The position numbers and the translations under genes were made by a program. Below, in pieces: positions 24,513-33,230 of a stretch of 64,000 nucleotides of DNA. This stretch comes from Pseudonocardia endophytica (GTDB taxonomy: Bacteria; Actinomycetota; Actinomycetes; Mycobacteriales; Pseudonocardiaceae). The number at the start of each line of letters is the position of its first letter. The stretch's first letter is position 1. The notes beneath the pieces were generated by a model. That model saw nothing but the letters and a program-made list of their open reading frames with translations. It was not told the DNA's origin and made no database searches. The DNA is taken from the NCBI RefSeq assembly GCF_004339565.1, contig NZ_SMFZ01000002.1, positions 2,852,001 through 2,916,000 on the forward strand. Direction: 5' to 3'.

Positions 24513-25844
24513 TCAGGCCCGGACGGCGTCCCCCGCACCGCGGTCGAGCCGCCACGCGTCGACGACGGCCAGCAGCGTCAGCGCCGTGAGCAGCCCGAAC
24601 GCCATCCGGAAACCGCCCTGCAGCGCCGTCGCCGCGACGGCCACCCCGAGCCCCATCGCCGTCTGCTGCACGACGGCGTTCAGCGTGTTCGCGTGGCGCA
24701 GGGCGGCGCCGGTGAGCTCGGCGAACGCCATCGTCGTGTACGCGGTGAGCCCGACCGAGCGGGCCGCGCCGCTGACCACGCACACCGCGACGACGGCGGC
24801 GAGCGGCACCGCGGACGTCCAGACCGCGCAGGCCACGAGCGTCAGCGCCAGCACCACGCCGGACACGACCAGAAGCGTCCGCAGGCCGAACCGGTCGATC
24901 AACGCCGTGGAGACGGGCCGGACGCCGACGTTCCCGGCGAACACGGCGAGCACCACCGCACCCGCCGTCACGGCGCTCCAGCCGAACACCTCCTGGAACT
25001 GCAGCGGCAACAGGAACGGCACGGCCGAGACGACCATCCAGAACAGCGCCCCGCCCGCCGCCGTGGCCCGGAACGAGCGCACCCGCAGCACGGACAGGTC
25101 GACGAGCGGGTGCGCGGTCCGTCGCAGGTGCAGCACCGCGCACCCGAGCACGGCGAGGCCCACGACACCGGTGACCCCGGCCGTCGTCGCACCGCCGTCG
25201 ACCACGAGATGCGACGCCCACACGACACCGCAGAGCCCGACGGCCGTGAGCACCAGCCCGGTCCGGTCCAGCGGCGCGACGGGGCGTCCGGCCGACGTCC
25301 GGATCCACCGCACCGCGAGGACGAGCCCGACGGCGCCCAGCGGGACGTTGATCAGGAACATCCACCGCCATCCCGCGTACGTCGTGAGCAGCGCGCCGAG
25401 CAGCGGGGCGATCACCGGCGCCACGAGGCCGGGCCAGAACACGGACGCCATCAACCGCGGGACGTCGCGCTTCGCGACGCCGTCGACGAGCATCAGGCGC
25501 CCGACCGGCACCATCAGCGCGCCGCCGACCCCCTGCGCGACCCGGAACGCGACCAGCTCGCCGAACGCCGTGCTCAGCCCGCAGCCCAGCGACGCCAGCG
25601 TGAACACCGCGATCGCCGCGAGCAGCACCCGCCGGTAGCCGAAGCGCTCCGCCAGCCACCCGCCCACCGGCAGCGCCACGGCCATGGCCACCAGGTAGGC
25701 GGAGATCACCAGGCCGACCGCCTCCGCCGTCGTGCCGAGCGACGCCGCGAGCGGGGCGGCCGACGTCGTGACGATCGTGACGTCGAGGTACTCCATGAAG
25801 AAGCAGCCCGCGACCAGCAGTGCCGGGCGGCGGGCCCCGGTCAT
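24513..25844 (-). CDS. MFS drug transporter, DHA2-like
   Basis: A 443-residue major facilitator. The N-terminus FMEYLDVTIVTTSAAPLAAS carries the LDxTIVNxALP-type motif of the DHA2 (EmrB/QacA) group, and GWLAERFGYRRVLLAAIAVF is the MFS loop 2-3 motif. About 14 hydrophobic segments would be expected of DHA2, although the length is short. It is a proton-driven exporter of drugs or metabolites. Its ATG overlaps the stop of the ABC permease (ATGA), and the whole operon starts with a MarR gene. Confidence 0.85.
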   Translation of the reverse strand: MTGARRPALLVAGCFFMEYLDVTIVTTSAAPLAASLGTTAEAVGLVISAYLVAMAVALPVGGWLAERFGYRRVLLAAIAVFTLASLGCGLSTAFGELVAFRVAQGVGGALMVPVGRLMLVDGVAKRDVPRLMASVFWPGLVAPVIAPLLGALLTTYAGWRWMFLINVPLGAVGLVLAVRWIRTSAGRPVAPLDRTGLVLTAVGLCGVVWASHLVVDGGATTAGVTGVVGLAVLGCAVLHLRRTAHPLVDLSVLRVRSFRATAAGGALFWMVVSAVPFLLPLQFQEVFGWSAVTAGAVVLAVFAGNVGVRPVSTALIDRFGLRTLLVVSGVVLALTLVACAVWTSAVPLAAVVAVCVVSGAARSVGLTAYTTMAFAELTGAALRHANTLNAVVQQTAMGLGVAVAATALQGGFRMAFGLLTALTLLAVVDAWRLDRGAGDAVRA

Positions 25845-26671
25845 CCCCGCGCGAGGCGGGGCAGCACCGCGGACGCGACGGCGATCAGCAGCGCGGCCGC
25901 GACGACGAGCACGCCGAAGTCCAGCGCGAGCCGCGCGTCGGTGCCGACGATCAGGCCGCGCAGGGCGTCCACCTCGTAGGACAGCGGGTTGACGTGGTTG
26001 ATCCACTGCAGCCACGTCGGCATCAGCTCGACCGGGTACAGCGCGTTGGAGGCGAAGAACAGCGGCATCGTGATCGCCTGCCCGATGCCCATCAGCCGGT
26101 CCCGGGACAGCACGAGCCCGGCGATCGTGATCGACAGGCAGCAGAAGAACGCGGACCCGAGCATCAGCGCGACGATCACGCCCAGCCACTTCAGCGGGTT
26201 CCCCGTGACCCCCACCCCGAGCAACAGCGCCAGCAGGAGCACGACGACGGCCTGCGCCACGGCCCGCACCCCGGCCGCGAACGCCTTCGACGCGACGAGC
26301 GCGATCCGGGGCGTCGGCGTGACCAGCAGCTTGGACAGCACGCCCGCGTCGCGCTCCCAGATGATCTGGATTCCGTAGAAGATCGCGATGAACAGCGCGG
26401 ACTGGGCGAGGATGCCCGGTGCGAGGAAGTCCAGGTACGGCGTGGAGCCGGTCGGGATCGCGTGGATCCGGGTGAAGACCTGGCCGAACACGATCAGCCA
26501 CAGCGCAGGCTGCACGGCGCGCGTGACCAGCTCGGTGCGGTCGTGGCGGAGCTTCTGCAGCTCGACCAGGCACATCGTCCCGATCCGGGACAGCGCCGTG
26601 CGGGTCAGGGCGAGCGGGCCCGGCTCCCGGTCAGCCGAGGCGGCCGGCGGTGCGACGAGTGGCACGGACAT
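25841..26671 (-). CDS. ABC-2 type transporter permease (DrrB-like)
   Basis: A 276-residue membrane protein with six hydrophobic segments. LRHDRTELVTRAVQPALWLI and the later LPLFFASNALYPVELMP-type segment near residue 205, followed by INHVNPLSYEVDALR, are characteristic of the DrrB/ABC-2 permease family. It would form an exporter with the ATPase encoded immediately upstream. The 5' end overlaps the ATPase gene by 41 bases and the 3' end overlaps the MFS gene by 4, so the three are translationally coupled. Confidence 0.9.
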   Translation of the reverse strand: MSVPLVAPPAASADREPGPLALTRTALSRIGTMCLVELQKLRHDRTELVTRAVQPALWLIVFGQVFTRIHAIPTGSTPYLDFLAPGILAQSALFIAIFYGIQIIWERDAGVLSKLLVTPTPRIALVASKAFAAGVRAVAQAVVVLLLALLLGVGVTGNPLKWLGVIVALMLGSAFFCCLSITIAGLVLSRDRLMGIGQAITMPLFFASNALYPVELMPTWLQWINHVNPLSYEVDALRGLIVGTDARLALDFGVLVVAAALLIAVASAVLPRLARG

Positions 26672-27440
26672 CGCGCATCCCCTTCTGCTGGTCGTCGGCG
26701 AGCGTGTCGCCGGTGTGGTGGCGGAACACGTCGTCGAGCGTCGCGTCCTCGCCGACGTCCGCCTTGAGCTCGAACGGCGTGCCCAGCGCGCGCAGCCGCC
26801 CGCGGTGCATCAGCGCGATCCGCTCGCAGTGCTCGTCGGCCTCCTGCATGGCGTGCGTCGTGACCAGCACGGTCATCCCGGTCGTGGCGCGGATGGCGGA
26901 GATCCGTTCCCAGACGACGTCGCGGGCGACCGGGTCCAGGCCGACCGTCGGCTCGTCGAGCACCAGCAGTCGCGGGGCGCTGACCAGCGCACACGCCAGC
27001 TCGAGCCGGCGCACCATGCCCCCGGAGTACGTCTTGGCGGGGCGGTCGGCCGCATCGGTGAGGTCCATCGCGTCCAGCGCTGTCTCGACCTGGGTGGACC
27101 GGTCGCGGCGCGGCACGTCGAACAGCCGCGCGAACAGCGTGACGTTCTCCCGGCCGGTCAGCGTGCCGTCGGCCGAGAGCTGTTGCGGCACATAGCCGAT
27201 CAGGCGGCGGACGGCGGTGCGGCGGCGGTCGACGTCGTACCCGAGCACGGAGATCGCGCCCGGCGGGGCGGGCAGCAGTGTGGTGATCATGCGGATCGTC
27301 GTCGTCTTGCCTGCCCCGTTCGGCCCGAGCAGTCCGAAGACCTCACCGGGCCGGACCTCCAGGTCCAGGCCGTCGACGGCAACGGTGTCGCCGAACGTGT
27401 ACCGGAGCTCCCGGCACGCGACGGCGGGCTCGTCGATCAT
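26631..27440 (-). CDS. ABC transporter ATPase (DrrA-like)
   Basis: A 269-residue ATP-binding subunit. Walker A is GPNGAGKTT, Q-loop region YVPQQLSADGTLTGRENV, signature YSGGMVRRLELA, Walker B LLVLDEPTVGLDP and the H-loop TTHAMQEAD. The C-terminal extension after LGTPFELK is typical of DrrA-type drug-export ATPases. It lies between the MarR gene, whose stop overlaps its start by 4 bases, and the permease. Together they would export a drug or lipid; the substrate is unknown. Confidence 0.92.
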   Translation of the reverse strand: MIDEPAVACRELRYTFGDTVAVDGLDLEVRPGEVFGLLGPNGAGKTTTIRMITTLLPAPPGAISVLGYDVDRRRTAVRRLIGYVPQQLSADGTLTGRENVTLFARLFDVPRRDRSTQVETALDAMDLTDAADRPAKTYSGGMVRRLELACALVSAPRLLVLDEPTVGLDPVARDVVWERISAIRATTGMTVLVTTHAMQEADEHCERIALMHRGRLRALGTPFELKADVGEDATLDDVFRHHTGDTLADDQQKGMRDVRATRRTAGRLG

Positions 27441-27886
27441 GTGCCCTCCTCGATCCGTTCCAACAGGTGGGCGAGCGCGGGCAGCGCCGCCGTGATCGCC
27501 GCGGCCTCGGCGGCGGGCAGGCCGGCCAGCGCGTCGTCGACGAGCCGGCCGCGGGCCTCACGCCAGTCGCGCAGCCGTTGCTCGGCGGCCTCGGTGAGCC
27601 GCAGCCGCACCGCCCGCCGGTCCGACGGGTCGCGCCCGCGTTCCAGTAGATCCTCCGCGACGAGCTGGTTGACCAGTGTGGACACCGAGTTCTGCGCGAG
27701 GTGCAGCGCGTCCGCGGCGGCGGCGACCCCGATCCCGGGCTCGGCCTCCACGGCCTGCAGCAACTCCAGCTGGGCGCCCCGCAGCCGCGGACCCGGGACC
27801 CGATCGCGCAACCGCCTGCGCACGACCCGGCGCAGTCCGGTCACGACCGCGAACAGCTCCTGCGCGGTCGCGGTGGTGGTGGGCAT
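27437..27886 (-). CDS. MarR family regulator
   Basis: A 149-residue MarR-type winged helix. VAAAADALHLAQNSVSTLVN is the recognition helix region and DLLERGRDPSDRRAVRLRLT the wing with its conserved DxRR. It is the first gene of the four-gene exporter operon and its ATGA overlaps the ABC ATPase start. The AT-richer segment 27894-27922 just upstream contains an imperfect dyad and is the likely promoter and operator, suggesting autorepression relieved by the exported compound. Confidence 0.88.
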   Translation of the reverse strand: MPTTTATAQELFAVVTGLRRVVRRRLRDRVPGPRLRGAQLELLQAVEAEPGIGVAAAADALHLAQNSVSTLVNQLVAEDLLERGRDPSDRRAVRLRLTEAAEQRLRDWREARGRLVDDALAGLPAAEAAAITAALPALAHLLERIEEGT

Positions 27887-27926
27887 GCCATCGAGATTAG
27901 ATCGTAGTCAGAGCTATCAGCAATGC

Positions 27927-28253
27927 TCACGTTCCGCGGATGGCCGTCCCGACGAGCGCTGTCTCGTGTGTCGAGCCCGTGACCTGCAGCGTTCCGTCGT
28001 CGCCGTCGACGACGGTGACCTCGAACGCGTCGCCCACCCGGACCGGCGCGACGAAGCGGACCCGCAGGTCGGCCCAGTCCGTGGTGACCTCGTCGAGCGC
28101 CCGTTCGACGACGGCGAGCAGGTAGAGGCCCTGTACGAGCGGGCGGCCGAAGCGGGTCGCGGCCGCGAACTCCGGGTCGGTGTGGATGTGCCCGGTGCCG
28201 CCGCTGAGCCGTCCGAACGCGTCGACGTCGTCCTGGGTGAACACGCGCTTCAT
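27927..28253 (-). CDS. MaoC-like hydratase/dehydratase, C-terminal-type subunit
   Basis: A 108-residue hot-dog-fold protein. FGRLSGGTGHIHTDPEFAAA is the hydratase 2 motif with the catalytic Asp replaced in the usual D-x4-H-x-H-x-D arrangement by GGTGHIHTD, so the first acidic residue differs from the textbook motif. VRFVAPVRVGDAFEV is the second conserved block. It pairs with the preceding gene, whose TGA overlaps its ATG. Such split MaoC pairs form heterodimers that dehydrate or hydrate 3-hydroxyacyl or enoyl thioesters. Confidence 0.78.
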   Translation of the reverse strand: MKRVFTQDDVDAFGRLSGGTGHIHTDPEFAAATRFGRPLVQGLYLLAVVERALDEVTTDWADLRVRFVAPVRVGDAFEVTVVDGDDGTLQVTGSTHETALVGTAIRGT

Positions 28254-28660
28254 CGGGTCGCCTCGCCCCACAGGTAGGTGCCGCTGGTCGTGCAGACCGG
28301 GGTGCCGTCGTGGGCGTACGCGATCTCGAGGTCGACGTGCCGACGCCCGTTGCGCTCGGTCGCGCCGGTGACGCGGACGACGACGTCGAGGACGGCGCCG
28401 ACCGGGACCGACCCGTGCACGACGACCCGCTCCCGGGTGTGGATCGACCCCTGCTCCATCCGGCCGCCGAGGCCGGCGAACATCGGCCGGAACGTGCTGA
28501 ACACCCAGGGGCGCACCGTCTCCGACGGACGTTCGGCACCCACCAGTCGGTCGTACTCCGCGACGAGCTCGGCGCTCAGGTGGTAGGTCGTGCGCAGCTC
28601 CCGTCCGGGTTCGAGAGCGGAGAACGGGACGTCGTCGAACTCCTGTGGCAGCCGGCCCAC
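28250..28660 (-). CDS. MaoC-type N-terminal (FAS1-like) dehydratase subunit
   Basis: A 136-residue hot-dog protein of the non-catalytic N-terminal kind seen in HTD2 and mycobacterial HadA/HadC-type dehydratases: ELVAEYDRLVGAERPSETVR, HTRERVVVHGSVPVGAVLDV, and the TSGTYLW segment. The start is a GTG at 28660, two bases after the lutC stop, so its translation probably depends on lutC. With the next gene it would form a two-subunit (R)-specific hydratase. A link between this enzyme and lactate oxidation is not known to me. Confidence 0.7.
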   Translation of the reverse strand: MGRLPQEFDDVPFSALEPGRELRTTYHLSAELVAEYDRLVGAERPSETVRPWVFSTFRPMFAGLGGRMEQGSIHTRERVVVHGSVPVGAVLDVVVRVTGATERNGRRHVDLEIAYAHDGTPVCTTSGTYLWGEATR

Positions 28661-28662
28661 GG

Positions 28663-29286
28663 CTACCCGACCAGCAGCACGTGCAGCGTCCGCGGACCGT
28701 GCACGCCCTCGACGCGGTCCAGCTCGATGTCGCTGGTCGCGCTCGGGCCGCTGATCCACGTCTGCGGGCGGGAGGCGTCCAGTGTGGACACGGCTTCGGG
28801 GACGCCGGCGACGACCTGGTCGGCCCGCACGACGCACACGTGCAGGTCCGGCACCAGCGTCGCGGCCCGGCGGCCCTGTCCCGCACCGTGATCGAGGACG
28901 ATCGTGCCGGTCGTCGCGATGCCGAGCGCGGCCGTCGAGACGACGCCGTCACAGCGGTCGAGCTCGGCGACGTCGACGTCCGGTCCGTCGTGGACGGTCT
29001 CGACGCCGTCCGGCACGAGATACGCCGGGAATCCGGGCGGGACGACGATCCGCCGGGCGCCCTCGACCGCCGCGCGGAGGCGGTCGGCCACGGCGTCCGG
29101 CGCGACCCGCTCCACCACGGCCCGGTAGTCCGCGACCCGTTCGGCGAACTGCTCGACCTGTTCCGGCGTCGCAGGGGCGGTCGACGGTTGCGGTCGCACG
29201 TACGGCACATCGGCTTCGGGCGCCGAGTCCGGGACGTCGACCAACGCCCGGCGGGCCTTCGCCAGGATCTCCTCGCGCGCAGTCAC
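28663..29286 (-). CDS. lutC: Lactate utilization protein C (LutC/YkgG)
   Basis: A 207-residue LUD-domain protein. FPAYLVPDGVETVHDGPDVD, VVSTAALGIATTGTIVLDHG and the C-terminal GPSATSDIELDRVEGVHGPR are the family landmarks. LutC is the third part of the LutABC complex that oxidises L-lactate to pyruvate in the cytoplasm. Its GTG overlaps the lutB stop (GTGA), and the next gene begins two bases after its TAG. Confidence 0.9.
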   Translation of the reverse strand: MTAREEILAKARRALVDVPDSAPEADVPYVRPQPSTAPATPEQVEQFAERVADYRAVVERVAPDAVADRLRAAVEGARRIVVPPGFPAYLVPDGVETVHDGPDVDVAELDRCDGVVSTAALGIATTGTIVLDHGAGQGRRAATLVPDLHVCVVRADQVVAGVPEAVSTLDASRPQTWISGPSATSDIELDRVEGVHGPRTLHVLLVG

Positions 29287-30773
29287 TCCGCCTCCGTCCG
29301 TCCGCCGTCCGTGCGCTCCCACCAGGCCCGGAACGACTCGGTCGCCGGCACCGGCACGTCGCGCGCGTTCGTCCACCCGGACGCCGGTCCGGGCAGCGCA
29401 CCCAGCACGGGCGCGCCGCCGGGGGCCGCGTGCGCCAGCCGTCCGGCGATCTTGGCCCCGAGTCCGGCCACCTTCTCCGCGGCGCCGGTGCGCCCGGACG
29501 ACGACAGCGTCCACGACGCCGCCCGCATCGCCATGTCCTGCACCGACGGCAGCGTCGAGCCCTCCTTGTGCGCGTCGACCACCTTGCCGCGCAGGTGGAC
29601 CAGCACCTCCGGGATGTCGATCCGAACAGGACAGACCTCGAAGCACGCGCCGCACAGGCTGGACGCGTAGGGCAACGAGTCGGTCTGCTCGTCGTGCCCG
29701 ACGCCGCGCAGCAGCGGGGTCAGGATCGCACCGATCGGTCCGGGGTAGACGGAGCCGTAGGCGTGCCCGCCGGTGCGCTCGTAGACCGGGCAGACGTTCA
29801 GGCAGGCCGAGCACCGGATGCAGCGCAACGACTGCCGCCCGACCGTGTCGGCCAGCGCGTCGGTGCGGCCGTTGTCCAGCAGGACGACGTGCACCTCCTG
29901 CGGCCCGTCGCCCGGCGTCACGCCGGTCCAGGTGGAGGTGTACGGGTTCATCCGCTCGCCGGTCGAGGACCGGGGGAGCAGCTGCAGGAACACCTCGAGG
30001 TCGGCCCACGTCGGGAGGACCTTCTCCACGCCGACGACGCTGACCAGCACCTCGGGCAGCGTCAGGCACATCCGGCCGTTGCCCTCGGACTCGACGACGG
30101 TCAGGGTGCCGGTCTCGGCGACGGCGAAGTTCGCGCCCGACACGGCGACCCTGGCGCGCAGGAACTTCTCCCGCAGGTGCGCCCGCGCCGCGGCGGCCAG
30201 CTCCCGCGGCACGTCAGTCAGGTCCGGCGGCGCCGCGCGTCCCGCGTTGCCCATCTCGCGCAGGAAGATCTCCCGGATCTCCGCGCGGTTGCGGTGGATC
30301 GCCGGGACGAGGATGTGCGACGGCAGGTCGTCGCCGAGCTGGACGATCAGCTCGGCGAGGTCGGTCTCCCAGGCGTGGACGCCCGCGGCCTCCAGCGCCT
30401 CGTTCAGGCCGATCTCCTGGGTCGCCATCGACTTGACCTTGACGACCTCGTCGGCCTCGTGGCGCTTCGCGATGTCGACGACGATCCGGTTCGCCTCGTC
30501 CGCGTCGCGCGCCCAGTGCACGGTCGCGCCGGCCGCCGTCAGCGACTCCTCGAGCTGTTCGAGATAGTGCGGCAGGTGCCGCAGCACACGGTCCTTGATC
30601 GCCTCGCCGGCGAGCCGGAGCTCCTCCCAGTCGTCGACCTCTCCGACGACGGCGGCGCGCTTGGCCCGGATCGTGCCGGTCGCGTGGGCGAGGTTGCGAC
30701 GCAGCTGGGTGTCCGACAGCGCGGCCTTCGCCGCCGTCGGGAACGCCGGCATCCCGACGAACGTGGCGCTCAC
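29283..30773 (-). CDS. lutB: Lactate utilization iron-sulfur protein B (LutB/YkgF)
   Basis: A 496-residue LUD-domain protein with two 4Fe-4S clusters near residue 325-375: CIRCSACLNVCPVY and CGACFEVCPV. The N-terminal LUD domain includes VKVKSMATQEIGLNEAL and the conserved ANFAVAETGTLTVVESEGNG segment. It would carry electrons from lactate oxidation. ATG start at 30773 overlaps the lutA stop. Length and motif order match the family well. Confidence 0.92.
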   Translation of the reverse strand: MSATFVGMPAFPTAAKAALSDTQLRRNLAHATGTIRAKRAAVVGEVDDWEELRLAGEAIKDRVLRHLPHYLEQLEESLTAAGATVHWARDADEANRIVVDIAKRHEADEVVKVKSMATQEIGLNEALEAAGVHAWETDLAELIVQLGDDLPSHILVPAIHRNRAEIREIFLREMGNAGRAAPPDLTDVPRELAAAARAHLREKFLRARVAVSGANFAVAETGTLTVVESEGNGRMCLTLPEVLVSVVGVEKVLPTWADLEVFLQLLPRSSTGERMNPYTSTWTGVTPGDGPQEVHVVLLDNGRTDALADTVGRQSLRCIRCSACLNVCPVYERTGGHAYGSVYPGPIGAILTPLLRGVGHDEQTDSLPYASSLCGACFEVCPVRIDIPEVLVHLRGKVVDAHKEGSTLPSVQDMAMRAASWTLSSSGRTGAAEKVAGLGAKIAGRLAHAAPGGAPVLGALPGPASGWTNARDVPVPATESFRAWWERTDGGRTEAE

Positions 30774-31564
30774 CGGGTCACCGTCGGTGCGCTACCCGCC
30801 GAGCGGTCGTCGGCGGCCCGCTCGGAGCCGGAGACGATCGGCTCGGTCCGGGCCAGCACCTCGGCCAGGTGCATGACCCGCACCCCGGACCGCTGCCGGG
30901 ACAGCAGGCCGCCGATGTGCATGAGACACGAGTTGTCGCCGGCGACGAGGACCTCGGCGCCGGTCCCGCGGACGTGCCGGGCTTTGTCGTTGCCCATCGC
31001 GATACTGGTTTCCGAGTTCTTCACGGCGAACGTCCCACCGAACCCGCAGCACTCCGCCGCGCCGGGCAGCTCCTCGAGCCGCAGCCCGCGCACCGCCTTC
31101 AGCAGCCGGGTCGGGCGGTCGCCGACGCCGAGCATCCGCAGCGAGTGGCACGTCGGGTGGTACGTGACGCGGTGCGGGAAGTAGGCGCCGACGTCGGTCA
31201 CGCCCAGCACGTCGACGAGGTACTCGGTCAGCTCGTACACGGGCGGGGCCGCCTCGACGGCGCGGACCAGGCCCGGGTCGTTCGCCCGCTCGGCCACGAG
31301 CCGGTGCTGATGGCGGACCGACCCGGCGCACGAGCCGGACGGCGCGACGATCGCCTCACACCCGGCGAACGCGTCGAGGTGGTTGCGCAGCAACGGAACC
31401 GCCTCGTCGAGATACCCGGTGTTGACCATCGGCTGACCGCAGCACGTCTGTGCGGCCGGGAACGCGACCTCGACGCCGAGACGGCGCAGCAGCCGCACGA
31501 CGGCCTTGCCGGTGTCCGGGAACAACGCGTCGTTGAGGCAGGTGACCATCAGGCCGACCGTCAT
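30770..31564 (-). CDS. lutA: Lactate utilization protein A (LutA/YkgE)
   Basis: A 264-residue Fe-S oxidoreductase with two CCG domains: AAQTCCGQPMVNTGY and AAECCGFGGTFAVKN, each preceded by its paired single Cys (MVTCLND and YHPTCHSLR). CCG domains bind an unusual 4Fe-4S or heterodisulfide-type centre. It is the first gene of lutABC. The ATG at 31564 lies 75 bases downstream of a VOC gene on the same strand. No lutR (FadR-type) regulator is seen nearby. Confidence 0.92.
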   Translation of the reverse strand: MTVGLMVTCLNDALFPDTGKAVVRLLRRLGVEVAFPAAQTCCGQPMVNTGYLDEAVPLLRNHLDAFAGCEAIVAPSGSCAGSVRHQHRLVAERANDPGLVRAVEAAPPVYELTEYLVDVLGVTDVGAYFPHRVTYHPTCHSLRMLGVGDRPTRLLKAVRGLRLEELPGAAECCGFGGTFAVKNSETSIAMGNDKARHVRGTGAEVLVAGDNSCLMHIGGLLSRQRSGVRVMHLAEVLARTEPIVSGSERAADDRSAGSAPTVTR

Positions 31565-31639
31565 GGGGCCTCCGCTGTGGTGGTGGGGTGGGGCGCCGGT
31601 TCCAGCATCGTTGAGCGCGTGTCGGGATGCGAACCCGGG

Positions 31640-32059
31640 TCAGCCCACGAACACGCAGAACGGGTGGCCCGAGGGGTCCGCGAACACGTACAGCGGCTCG
31701 TCCGGGTCGTCGGTGCGGTCGAGCAGCTGCCAGGCGCCGAGGGACAGCGCCCGCTCGCGCTGGTGCTCCAGCTCGTCGACGTCCGGGACGGTCAGGTCCA
31801 GGTGCAGCATCTGCGGGTGCGCGCCGTCCGGCCACGTCACCTCGGGCAGCTCCTCGACCCGCTGGAACGCCAGTACGGACGCGCCGCCGGGCGTGTGCAG
31901 CACGAGCCAGCCTGCCTGCGGGTCCGGCCCGCCGGGTGCGGGCGGCTCGTCGCCGGGACGGTAGTGGTAGCCGAGGAACTGCCGGTAGAACTCGGCCAGT
32001 GCCCGGGTGTCGGTCGTGTCGATCACGGTCTGGCGCAGCTGTGGGACGCGGTCGGTCAC
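31640..32059 (-). CDS. VOC family protein (glyoxalase-like)
   Basis: A 139-residue vicinal-oxygen-chelate protein with two beta-alpha-beta repeats: LRQTVIDTTDTRALAEFYRQ at the N-terminus, MLHLDLTVPDVDELEHQRER in the middle and YVFADPSGHPFCVFVG at the end. Metal-ligand positions (H/D) are only partly present, so it may bind rather than transform a ligand. The GTG at 32059 is preferred over an upstream ATG because the family begins at about this residue. No functional partner is evident. Confidence 0.82.
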   Translation of the reverse strand: MTDRVPQLRQTVIDTTDTRALAEFYRQFLGYHYRPGDEPPAPGGPDPQAGWLVLHTPGGASVLAFQRVEELPEVTWPDGAHPQMLHLDLTVPDVDELEHQRERALSLGAWQLLDRTDDPDEPLYVFADPSGHPFCVFVG

Positions 32060-32111
32060 ACCGCCAGCATGTCGCCTGGACACGGTTCCGGCGCGTGGGC
32101 AGGCTCCGCCC

Positions 32112-32747
32112 GTGACCGATCAGGTGTTCGCCGCCGTCGAGCGGAACCGTCGCGCGTTCGCCGAGCTGGTCGGCGGCCTCAGCGAGGAGCAGCTCGCCAT
32201 GCCGAGCCTGTGCGACGGGTGGGACTGCCGCACCGTCGCCGGGCACGTGGCCGCCGCGTCGTCGCCCGCGATGGGCGAGTTCCTCGGCGCGGTGCTGCGC
32301 TCCCGCGGCAACGCGCACCGTGCGAACACGCTGCTCGCCACCCGGATGGCGCGCCGTCCGAGGGCCGAGCTGCTCACACTGCTGCGCGAGCGGGCGTCCA
32401 ACCGGGCCACCCCGCCCGTCGTCGGGCCGTACGGTCCGCTGACCGACGCGTTCGTGCACGGCGCGGATATCGCGTTCCCGCTCGGCCTGCCGTTCGAGCC
32501 CGACCCCGCCGACGTGCGGATCAGCCTGGGGTTCGTGACGGGTGGGCGTGCGATCGGGTTCGTGCGTCGGGGGTGGCTCGACGGGCTGCGCCTGGTCGCC
32601 GACGACGCGGGGTTCGTTCACGGCGACGGTGCCGAGATCCGCGGGCGCGGGCTCGACGTGCTCGTCGCCGTGTGCGGGCGTCCGGCCGCGCTGGAACGGG
32701 TCGACGGGCCGGGCGTGGCCGTCCTGCGGAGCCGGATCGGCGGGTGA
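32112..32747 (+). CDS. Maleylpyruvate isomerase-like mycothiol-dependent protein
   Basis: A 211-residue DinB-like four-helix protein of the actinobacterial TIGR03083 type. LSEEQLAMPSLCDGWDCRTV followed by AGHVAAAS carries the W-x-V-x-H-VA motif with one metal-binding His, and HGADIA near residue 119 supplies a second. Related enzymes use mycothiol to isomerise or detoxify substrates. The start is a GTG at 32112, 52 bases from the divergent VOC gene. The substrate is unknown. Confidence 0.82.
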   Translation: MTDQVFAAVERNRRAFAELVGGLSEEQLAMPSLCDGWDCRTVAGHVAAASSPAMGEFLGAVLRSRGNAHRANTLLATRMARRPRAELLTLLRERASNRATPPVVGPYGPLTDAFVHGADIAFPLGLPFEPDPADVRISLGFVTGGRAIGFVRRGWLDGLRLVADDAGFVHGDGAEIRGRGLDVLVAVCGRPAALERVDGPGVAVLRSRIGG

Positions 32748-32765
32748 GCCGGCCCGCGGGTCGTC

Positions 32766-33101
32766 TCAGATCTCGTCGGCCCGCGGGATCATCGGCGTCA
32801 ACCCGATCTCGACCAGCCGCTCGTTGATCGCCTGCGCGACGACGTCGTACTGGTCGTCGTCGAGTTCGCGGCCGCCGGTCAGGGCCGACTCCAGCTCCGC
32901 GTCGCCGACCGTCTCGCCGAGCCGGGTGGAGGAACGCCGGAGCTCGTCGACGGTGAGCTCGCTGAGCCCGAGCCCGGCCCGCAGGGCACCGTTCCGGGGC
33001 GACAGTCGGTCGATCGTGGCCATTTCGCTGTTCACAGTCATTACTCTGTCCAACCGACGGCAGAACTCGTCGATGCCGTCCGGGCCCGTGACCCTGCTCA
33101 T
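32766..33101 (-). CDS. Hypothetical protein
   Basis: I do not recognise this 111-residue, acidic, mainly helical protein (LRAGLGLSELTVDELRRSS, then DDDQYDVVAQAINERLVEIG). It has no transmembrane segment or known motif. The start is uncertain: the ATG at 33101 is used here, but the ATG at 33044, behind GAG and leaving 92 residues, is also plausible. It lies 18 bases from the convergent mycothiol-type gene. Codon use looks normal for the window, which supports it being real. Confidence 0.5.
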   Translation of the reverse strand: MSRVTGPDGIDEFCRRLDRVMTVNSEMATIDRLSPRNGALRAGLGLSELTVDELRRSSTRLGETVGDAELESALTGGRELDDDQYDVVAQAINERLVEIGLTPMIPRADEI

Positions 33102-33230
33102 GCGGCGGACATCGCGGAGACAGCGCTGGTGGGAGCCCCGCCGGTCCGGACGCTGTGTGCCGGGTCTCCCTGTCGCCGGCCCACCTGATGAGGGCTGGCC
33201 CACCGTGCCCGGAAGGTCCAGGATGTCCCG

